A stretch of 20,074 nucleotides of DNA, taken from positions 1 through 20,074 of the forward strand of contig DEFL01000083.1 in assembly GCA_002350845.1 (NCBI GenBank), written 5' to 3'. The notes beneath the pieces were generated by a model. It saw only the letters and a list, made by a program, of their open reading frames with translations, was not told where the DNA came from and ran no database searches. Both the position numbers and the translations under genes were made by a program. This document shows positions 14,875 to 20,074 of the stretch, in pieces. Source of the DNA: Christensenella sp. UBA2853 (GTDB lineage Bacteria; Bacillota; Clostridia; Christensenellales; Aristaeellaceae). Each line of letters starts with the position of its first letter. Position 1 is the first letter of the stretch.

Positions 14875-16085
14875 GGGCAGTCTCCTTTCCCGGGGCAGGG
14901 AATGCCCTCAATGCCGTCCATATGATCCAGGACGAACTGCACGAAAACCCGAACGCCGGTGGACAGAGCGTCCTCATCGATATCCCAGTCGCGCGTATGC
15001 GCGGGATGGCAGGCGCCTTTCGCTTCATTCCGCATGCCCAGGCCGAAGAGCAGCCCGGGCTTTTCCTTTTCATAATACGCGAAGTCTTCCGCGCCGGGAG
15101 ACGTGGGCAGTTCAATGACGCGCTGTGTGCCGACGACAGCCTGGGCGGAGGGCACAAAGGCGGCATACAGATGCGGATCATTGTGCGCGGCCGGCAGCGG
15201 GTCTCCGCTCCAGGTGAGCTCCCAGGTGGTCCGGCTCTCCTCGGCTACGCTGCGGACCAGGTTTTCCAGACGTTTTCTGGCCCAGGACATGGTTTCATCC
15301 TTCCGGCAGCGGATGGTGCCCTCCATGACGCAGGAGTCGGCGTTGGTGGACACCGTGGTGCCGGCATGCATGCTGCACACGCCCATGACGCATGCGTCAA
15401 AGGGATCGACTTCACGGCTGAGGACCATCTGAATATCGTTATAGATTTTGACACCGGCAGCCAGGGCGTCAATGCCCAGGTGCGGGGTTGCGGCATGCAC
15501 GGATTTTCCGCCCAGCGTGATCTTAAAGGCCACCGAAGAGCAGTTGGTGCAGCCGGCGTTGGTGGAGATGACGTGCGTCGGGTCAACACAGTTGACATGG
15601 CACATGACAATGCAGTCGATATCCTTCATGATGCCGTTCTCGCACAGCGTGCGCGCACCGGAAGGCCGGCCTTCCTCACAGGGCTGGAAAATCAGCTTGA
15701 CGCGGCAGCGGAGCTGGTCGCGGATGGCCCAGAGCGCTTTGGCGGTGCCGATCATCATCGCGGTATGCGCGTCGTGCCCGCAGGCATGCATGACGCCGGG
15801 GTGGCGCGAGCGGTAAGGTTTGTCCTGATTGTTTTCCTCAATGGGCAGGGCGTCCATATCGGCGCGGAGGGCCAGGGTGAATGCGGTGATTTCCGGGTGG
15901 ATGGTGACCACTACGGAATTGCGTCCGTACCGGTCCGCCTCATAGGGGATGCCGGCGCTGTCCAGTTCCCTGCGGACAAGCGCGGACGTCCGGTCCAGAT
16001 CCCAGCGCAGTTCCGGATACATATGCAGTTCCCGACGCAGCGCGACCAGTTCTTCCTGAGAAACCGGGTAATCCATTGAAACCAT
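14871..16085 (-). CDS. M20-family amidohydrolase
   Basis: A 404-residue dinuclear metal hydrolase of the M20D (IAA-amino acid hydrolase/N-acyl amino acid amidohydrolase) group. Metal ligands and catalytic residues: C102 and H104 in HACGHDAHT, E137-E138 in FQPCEEG, H163 in MCHVN, and H360/H363 near the end. The GGKSVHAATPHLGIDA segment at 192-207 belongs to the lid domain. Family enzymes cut N-acyl or N-peptidyl bonds in the cytoplasm. An upstream in-frame ATG exists at 16157, but AGGAGGG lies eight bases before the ATG at 16085 and the extension overlaps the promoter, so 16085 is used. It heads a three-gene operon, transcribed away from the kinase operon. Confidence 0.88.
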   Translation of the reverse strand: MVSMDYPVSQEELVALRRELHMYPELRWDLDRTSALVRRELDSAGIPYEADRYGRNSVVVTIHPEITAFTLALRADMDALPIEENNQDKPYRSRHPGVMHACGHDAHTAMMIGTAKALWAIRDQLRCRVKLIFQPCEEGRPSGARTLCENGIMKDIDCIVMCHVNCVDPTHVISTNAGCTNCSSVAFKITLGGKSVHAATPHLGIDALAAGVKIYNDIQMVLSREVDPFDACVMGVCSMHAGTTVSTNADSCVMEGTIRCRKDETMSWARKRLENLVRSVAEESRTTWELTWSGDPLPAAHNDPHLYAAFVPSAQAVVGTQRVIELPTSPGAEDFAYYEKEKPGLLFGLGMRNEAKGACHPAHTRDWDIDEDALSTGVRVFVQFVLDHMDGIEGIPCPGKGDCP

Positions 16086-16145
16086 GGAGCAGTCCCTCCT
16101 GATTCTGTGCCGGCAGCATCCGGCAGTTTCCATTGTTCTGGGCGA

Positions 16146-16174
16146 AGTGTAGCACACGCAGTGAAACCGCGCAA
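16146..16174 (-). promoter_or_regulatory. Promoter of the M20 operon
   Basis: On the minus strand TTGCGC (16174-16169) and TACACT (16151-16146) are 17 bases apart, matching four and five of six consensus bases. The start of transcription would fall about 55 bases before the M20 start codon. Confidence 0.6.
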
Positions 16175-16197
16175 TACGTCATATGTGTGCGGCAGGA

Positions 16198-16227
16198 TTG
16201 GGAAGGAAAACAGAGAATGATACATTC
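16198..16227 (+). promoter_or_regulatory. Possible promoter and operator of the kinase operon
   Basis: TTGGGA (16198-16203) and TACATT (16221-16226) are 17 bases apart, each with four of six consensus bases. A perfect inverted repeat, GAATG-ATA-CATTC at 16215-16227, covers the -10 box and could be an operator. It lies about 25 bases upstream of the -35 box of the divergent promoter, so one regulator could act on both operons. Confidence 0.4.
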
Positions 16228-16272
16228 CGTATGACGCAGACGGGCCGGTAGCGGTCCGCAGAGGGAGGCAGC

Positions 16273-17223
16273 ATGAGGCTGTATATAGGGATGGACGGCG
16301 GCGGCACCAGGACGACAGCCGTGGCTGTCCGTGAAGACGGTACGCTGGCCGGATCGGCGCAGGGCGGCGGGCTGAATTTCCTTCAGGACGGGCTGGAAAC
16401 CTGTCTGGACCGGTTTGAGCAGCTTGCCCGCGAGCTGATGGGAAATACACCGCCGGAAGATGTTGTGGTATCGGCGGGCCTTGCTGCGCTTGACGGGCCG
16501 GCGGATGCGGATATCCTCCGCGCATTCCGGGCACGCCTTCCCGGGGGCTGCACCCTGCATCTGACGAGTGATGCGCTGATTGCCCTGATGGGACACACCA
16601 TGGGCGGTCCGGGCATGATGGTCATCTGCGGGACGGGCTCCATGCTCATGGCGCTGGACCGGTCCGGAAAGGAACACGTGCTCGGCGGCTGGGGCTGGAA
16701 GATGGGGGATGCCGGAAGCGGCTATACCCTGTCAAGAAATGCGCTGGTCCGGGCGACGGAGGATTTTGATCTCACAGGACACCGGAGTGTCCTCATGGAG
16801 GAGGCGCTTCGGTTTTTCGCGGCCGCACAGCCCAGAGACCTGATCGCGCGTCTGTATGATCCCGCCATGGGCACCGATACAATGGCAGCATTCGGCGCGC
16901 GCGTGCTGGAGGCGTCCCGGCAGGGGGATGCGGATGCGCTGCATATTGCGGAACATGAAATGACACGGCTTGCGTGTCTGGCAGAAGCATTGTACCGCCA
17001 GGTGCCGGAGGCCGCGGTGTGCGCTGTGTACGGCGGGGTCATGCAGCACAGCCCTCTGGCCAGGCAGCTTTTCACCCAGGCGCTCTCTGAGCGCTGCTCC
17101 GGCGTGGCGGTAACCGCGCCGCGCCATCCGCCGGAAATCGGGGCGGTGGTTCTGGGCATGCTGAAGGACGGAAAGACGGCAGAGGAGATCTCAGGCCTGT
17201 TGGAAAGAAGGAACGGAATATGA
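16273..17223 (+). CDS. BadF/BadG-type kinase, N-acetylglucosamine kinase-like
   Basis: A 316-residue ASKHA-fold ATPase of the BadF/BadG/BcrA/BcrD family, close to N-acetylglucosamine or N-acetylmuramic acid kinases. Phosphate 1 motif MDGGGTRT is at residues 7-14, D100 in TSDALIAL is placed like the catalytic base, phosphate 2 motif ICGTGSM lies at 118-124, and GGWGWKMGDAGSGY at 138-151 is the family signature. The usual GDEGSGY has Ala in place of Glu here. No iron-sulfur cysteines are present, so it is not a benzoyl-CoA reductase activator. GAGGGAGG lies just upstream of the ATG. It is first in the operon, and its stop overlaps the next start as ATGA. Probable function: phosphorylation of an amino sugar; the exact sugar is unknown. 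Confidence 0.82.
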   Translation: MRLYIGMDGGGTRTTAVAVREDGTLAGSAQGGGLNFLQDGLETCLDRFEQLARELMGNTPPEDVVVSAGLAALDGPADADILRAFRARLPGGCTLHLTSDALIALMGHTMGGPGMMVICGTGSMLMALDRSGKEHVLGGWGWKMGDAGSGYTLSRNALVRATEDFDLTGHRSVLMEEALRFFAAAQPRDLIARLYDPAMGTDTMAAFGARVLEASRQGDADALHIAEHEMTRLACLAEALYRQVPEAAVCAVYGGVMQHSPLARQLFTQALSERCSGVAVTAPRHPPEIGAVVLGMLKDGKTAEEISGLLERRNGI

Positions 17224-17957
17224 CAGCCATTGACCGCTACAGGGAAAACCTCATGAAGACGCTCGACAGGGCGTTTGACACGCAGAAGGAACAGCTCGAA
17301 GAAGCGGCAGACATGATCCTGGACACCCTGAAGGCCGGGAAAATGGTCTATACCTTTGGTACAGGACATGGACACCTGCTCGCACTGGAAATCTTCTATC
17401 GCGCCGGGGGCATGGCCAAGGTCTGCCCGGTGCTCGATGAGAAGCTCATGCTGCACATCAGTGCGGCGGGCAGCACGCAGGAAGAGCGGAAGGAAGAATG
17501 GGTGGATGAACTGCTCAGACGCTATCCCATGGGCGCAGGCGATACACTCCTGATCTTCTCCAATTCCGGCAGGAATGCGGTCCCGGTGGGGCTTGCGGTC
17601 GAAGCGAGAAAACGCGGCACCCGGGTCATTGCACTGACCAGTCTTCAGCATTCCTCCTCGGTCTCCAGCCGCTCGCCGCGGGGACTCCGTCTCTTTGAAG
17701 CGGCCGACCTGGTGCTGGACAACTGCGGCATTCCCGGGGATGCGTCCGTGGAATTCTCAGACGGCCGCCGGGTGGGCCCAACGAGCACAGCGGTCGGCGC
17801 AGCGCTTCTGCAGGCCGTGGTCTGCCGGGTCAAGGAGAAGGCCATGGAGGAAGGTGTTCCTGCGGAATTCTTTGTCAGCAGCAATGTGGACGGGGGAGAC
17901 GCAGTCAATGACCTGCTCGTGGAAAAGTATGGCGGAGAGATCCCGGGACTGAAATGA
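17220..17957 (+). CDS. SIS-domain sugar-phosphate-binding protein (UPF0309-like)
   Basis: A 245-residue cytoplasmic single SIS-domain protein resembling the UPF0309 family. FGTGHGH at 46-52 and SNSGRNAVPV at 114-123 are the sugar-phosphate-binding loops; the second is the SxSG motif. Length is typical. It lacks the RpiR-type DNA-binding helix domain, and its first loop is not that of MurQ etherases, so isomerase, etherase or epimerase-like activity on the product of the upstream kinase is inferred only from position. The ATG overlaps the kinase stop as ATGA, which couples translation. The next gene begins 19 bases downstream. The residues SVEFSDGRRVGPTST and the NVDGGD tail (near 231-240) are recurrent in this family. 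Confidence 0.82.
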   Translation: MTAIDRYRENLMKTLDRAFDTQKEQLEEAADMILDTLKAGKMVYTFGTGHGHLLALEIFYRAGGMAKVCPVLDEKLMLHISAAGSTQEERKEEWVDELLRRYPMGAGDTLLIFSNSGRNAVPVGLAVEARKRGTRVIALTSLQHSSSVSSRSPRGLRLFEAADLVLDNCGIPGDASVEFSDGRRVGPTSTAVGAALLQAVVCRVKEKAMEEGVPAEFFVSSNVDGGDAVNDLLVEKYGGEIPGLK

Positions 17958-17976
17958 CAGAAAGAAGGAACAGAGC

Positions 17977-19191
17977 GTGCGTGCTGGGTTTGGCATGGCT
18001 GAGATTACACCCCCTGTGGGGACAGAGCTGGCAGGGTTTGGATACTATCTTGAGCGGCGGATGGAGGGTATCCGGGATCCGCTGCATATCCGGGCCGCGG
18101 TGCTCGAGGAGGGCAGTGTCCGGGTGCTGGTCATTTCCTGTGAGCTGCTCGGGCTTTCTCAGGAGGTGGCAGACGCACTGATCCGCCATGGAAAGGAACT
18201 CGGGTGCACAGAAGTCATGATCGTCAGCGTCCACACGCACACAGGGCCTGCGATCAAGTACCACGAGGGGTGCGGCGAGGTCAGTCCGGCCTACACCGCA
18301 GGCCTTGCACAGCGGATGTTCCCGGCGCTGGATGCGGCCATGGCCGATCTGCAGGAAGTGACCGGGATCGCATATGGGCGTGCAGAAGTTGAAGGGGACT
18401 GGATCTATAACCGGGCCGCGCAGGACGGGCCGGTGGACCGGGACGTGCGGGGCTTTGTCCTGACGCGTGAAAAAGGTAAGAAACTTGCGCTCATGGGCTG
18501 TGCCTGCCATGGGGTTTTCCTGGGAAGAACCCATCTGGCCAGCGCGGATTTTTCAGGCGAAATCATCCGGAACCTTGGCGGCATGGACACGGTGTATCTC
18601 AACGGTCTGTGCGGGGACATTGATCCTTTCCACACCGGCGAGGAAGCGATGTGTGCTTTTGGAAAGAAAGCGGCTGAAACATTCCTCGGGAGCCTGAAGC
18701 CCGTAGAGCCGACACTCAGAGCCTGCCGGCTGCCTTTCAGCATCCGGCTCACACGCGTGACCCGCGAGGATATCTGCGGAGCGGCGGATGAGGCGGAGAA
18801 GAGGGCCGGCGGGGCAGACATGCCTGCGGCGAGAGTGGCGCGGACCTGGGAAAAGGAAATGCTGGAAAAAGTGGACCGTCTCCTCGAGGAGGAACCGGGC
18901 ACCGCAGCCTGCTTTGTCCTGGGCGGGATTCCGGTTCTGGCGCTTCCCTTTGAAGGCTTTACGGCAATCGGCATGAAGATCCGTGACGGGATCGGGTCGG
19001 AGGATGCCATGATCCTGGGCTGCGCCGAGGAGCTTCGCGGGTATCTTCCCACGCGGGATGATATTGCCAGAGGATCGTATGCAGCGCTGGAAAGCACCTT
19101 CCTCTACAAACGGCTTCCGGCAGTTCCCGGGGAGGCAGAGCGGCTGGCCGAACAGCTGACCGATGCGTATCTTCAGCAGGCAAGGGTATAA
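17977..19191 (+). CDS. Short neutral/alkaline ceramidase-family amidase
   Basis: A 404-residue protein matching the N-terminal catalytic domain of neutral/alkaline ceramidases. The signs are AGFGMAEITPPVG at the start (family G-x-x-D/E-I-T-P-P-x-G), SVHTHTGP at 84-91 with H86 and H88 as zinc-ligand candidates, CACHG at 175-179 with H178, SADFSG at 189-194, and NGLCGDIDP at 209-217. Full ceramidases are about 650-700 residues with a C-terminal Ig-like domain and a signal peptide; both are missing, so this is a cytoplasmic short form and unlikely to cut ceramide at the surface. The start is GTG, preceded by AGAAGGA about eight bases upstream and by the conserved N-terminus. It is third in the operon. 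Cleavage of an N-acyl bond in an amino sugar conjugate is a reasonable inference. Confidence 0.78.
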   Translation: MRAGFGMAEITPPVGTELAGFGYYLERRMEGIRDPLHIRAAVLEEGSVRVLVISCELLGLSQEVADALIRHGKELGCTEVMIVSVHTHTGPAIKYHEGCGEVSPAYTAGLAQRMFPALDAAMADLQEVTGIAYGRAEVEGDWIYNRAAQDGPVDRDVRGFVLTREKGKKLALMGCACHGVFLGRTHLASADFSGEIIRNLGGMDTVYLNGLCGDIDPFHTGEEAMCAFGKKAAETFLGSLKPVEPTLRACRLPFSIRLTRVTREDICGAADEAEKRAGGADMPAARVARTWEKEMLEKVDRLLEEEPGTAACFVLGGIPVLALPFEGFTAIGMKIRDGIGSEDAMILGCAEELRGYLPTRDDIARGSYAALESTFLYKRLPAVPGEAERLAEQLTDAYLQQARV

Positions 19192-19214
19192 GGGACTGCC
19201 CGTCTGAAACAGAA

Positions 19215-19279
19215 AACAAAAAGAGCGCTCACAGAAGGCGGATCGGATCCAATCCGCTTCTGTGAGCGTTGTTTCTTTC
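19215..19279. terminator. Bidirectional terminator between converging genes
   Basis: CGCTCACAGAAG (from 19226) pairs with CTTCTGTGAGCG (19257-19268), with a further inner GCGGAT/ATCCGC stem. It lies between two converging genes, 25 bases from one stop and 12 from the other, with A and T runs on both sides. Confidence 0.85.
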
Positions 19280-19280
19280 C

Positions 19281-20030
19281 TCAGTGTGATCCCATTTTGG
19301 ACTGGTAGTCATTGGTGACACGATAGAGATCCATCTCAAAATCCTGACGGTTTTTCTGATAGATGGTTTTCAGAATCTGTCCGGAGAAGAAGGACTGGAC
19401 AGCACCGATCATGACAAACCCGCAGACGATCAGTGTCGGGAAACGCTCGACGAGTCCTGTGTTTCTGTAATCGATCAGGACGGGAATCAGGAAGCCCAGG
19501 GCAATGAGAAACAGCGCCAGCGCAAACAGACCGAAAAAGGCGCCGGGACGGTATGTCCTGAAAAGCCGTTTGATGGTCAGCAGAACCTTGAACCCGTCGG
19601 AATATGTGTTCAGCTTGGACTCACTGCCTGTGGGACGGTCCCGGTAGTCGATGACGACATTCTGAACATGCAGGTTTTTGTCCACGGCGTGAATGGTCAT
19701 CTCTGTTTCAATTTCAAACCCTTTGGAAAGGACAGGGAAGGTTTTGACAAACCGATAGCTGAAGGCGCGGTAGCCGGTCATAATATCCTTGATATCGTTA
19801 TGAAACAGGACATTGATGGCTTTGCGGACCATGGTGTTTCCCAGATTGTGGAAGGGACGCTTGTTCTCGGAAAAATAGGTGGAGGACAGACGGTCCCCGA
19901 CCACCATGTCAGCGCCGCCTGTGAGCACTTTGTCCACCAGTTCCGGTGCACAATCGGCGGGATAGGTATCGTCACCGTCGGCCATGACGTAGCACTGCGC
20001 GTCGATCTCGGCAAACATCCTGCGGATCAC
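19281..20030 (-). CDS. Family 2 glycosyltransferase, N-terminally incomplete
   Basis: Inner-membrane GT2 of the dolichol-phosphate mannosyltransferase-like group with DGDDTYP (the catalytic Asp-rich motif), ADMVVGDRLSSTYF, MTGYRAFS, SKGFEIETEM and RDRPTGSESKLNT. The last 80 residues have two membrane helices near residues 165-190 and 200-222. It would move a sugar from a nucleotide sugar to a lipid or surface glycan. The frame remains open from the stop at 19281 back to 20057, giving HEHQQGKGN before the GTG at 20030, and QGKGN is itself part of the conserved core, so the real gene must extend upstream. An in-frame TAA at 20060-20058 stops it. The 50-70 N-terminal residues with the nucleotide-binding strand are missing: truncated gene, insertion, or end-of-assembly error. 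Confidence 0.7.
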   Translation of the reverse strand: MIRRMFAEIDAQCYVMADGDDTYPADCAPELVDKVLTGGADMVVGDRLSSTYFSENKRPFHNLGNTMVRKAINVLFHNDIKDIMTGYRAFSYRFVKTFPVLSKGFEIETEMTIHAVDKNLHVQNVVIDYRDRPTGSESKLNTYSDGFKVLLTIKRLFRTYRPGAFFGLFALALFLIALGFLIPVLIDYRNTGLVERFPTLIVCGFVMIGAVQSFFSGQILKTIYQKNRQDFEMDLYRVTNDYQSKMGSH

Positions 20031-20074
20031 GTTGCCTTTTCCCTGCTGGTGTTCATGTTATTTAGGCTCGGACA

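Noticed and set aside
14865..16079. 404-codon forward frame opposite the M20 gene
   Set aside because: The minus-strand frame has all M20 motifs and a strong ribosome binding site; the forward frame has low-complexity Gly/Ala/His composition and no family signature.
17220..17957. MurQ-type etherase call for the SIS gene
   Set aside because: It has about 245 residues and the FGTGHGH loop of UPF0309-like proteins, not the length and loop of MurQ.

Overview
The window looks like a chromosomal segment of a moderately GC-rich (roughly 55%) low-GC-lineage Gram-positive, a gut-type Bacillota such as a clostridial or erysipelotrichial species. This is inferred from strong AGGAGG-type ribosome binding sites, TTGACA/TATAAT promoters, hairpin plus T-run terminators, and typical families: BspA-like LRR protein, zinc-dependent phospholipase C family protein, TagF-like polymerase, BadF-type sugar kinase and a UPF0309-like SIS protein. 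No rRNA, tRNA, CRISPR array, integrase or transposase was seen. The assignment to a genus is not possible from what is visible.

Layout, left to right. 1-317: no identifiable gene, then a good promoter and a 150-base leader. 318-1793 (+): APC-type amino acid permease ending in a bidirectional terminator. 1905-3401 (-): secreted leucine-rich-repeat protein. 3789-4616 (+): zinc-dependent phospholipase C-like protein. 4824-5783 (+): membrane-anchored coiled-coil protein built of 28-residue repeats. 5953-6483 (+): unrecognised acidic protein. 6638-7597 (+): aldo/keto reductase. 7898-11935 (+): two-gene surface-polymer unit, a CDP-glycerol glycerophosphotransferase-like protein followed by a fusion of a YidC/Oxa1-like membrane domain, extra membrane helices and an extracellular sulfatase/LTA-synthase-fold domain. 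12120-12656 (+): zinc-ribbon Nudix hydrolase with its own promoter. 12713-13150 (-): small orphan protein starting at TTG. 13301-16085 (-): operon of M20 amidohydrolase, C39-like cysteine peptidase and D-2-hydroxyacid dehydrogenase. 16273-19191 (+): divergent operon of BadF-type kinase, SIS sugar-phosphate-binding protein and a short ceramidase-family amidase. 19281 to the right edge (-): family 2 glycosyltransferase whose N-terminal part is missing or broken at the edge.

How the parts may work together. The 7898-11935 pair reads as a cell-envelope module: the TagF-like enzyme would act on a glycerol-phosphate type substrate at the inner face of the membrane, and the fusion would provide membrane passage or scaffolding plus an outward-facing phosphoglycerol-transferase-like active site. 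The YidC-like part lacks the conserved groove arginine, so it is probably not an ordinary insertase. The divergent pair 13301-16085 / 16273-19191 reads as a salvage locus for an N-acylated, possibly sugar- or peptide-linked compound: two amide hydrolases of unrelated folds, a papain-like peptidase, an amino-sugar kinase-like protein, a sugar-phosphate-binding SIS protein and a 2-hydroxyacid dehydrogenase. The substrate is not determined. The ATGA stop/start overlaps show that two gene pairs here are translationally coupled.

The strongest candidates for something undescribed are the YidC-like/sulfatase fusion with its TagF-like partner, and the divergent amidase/kinase locus.
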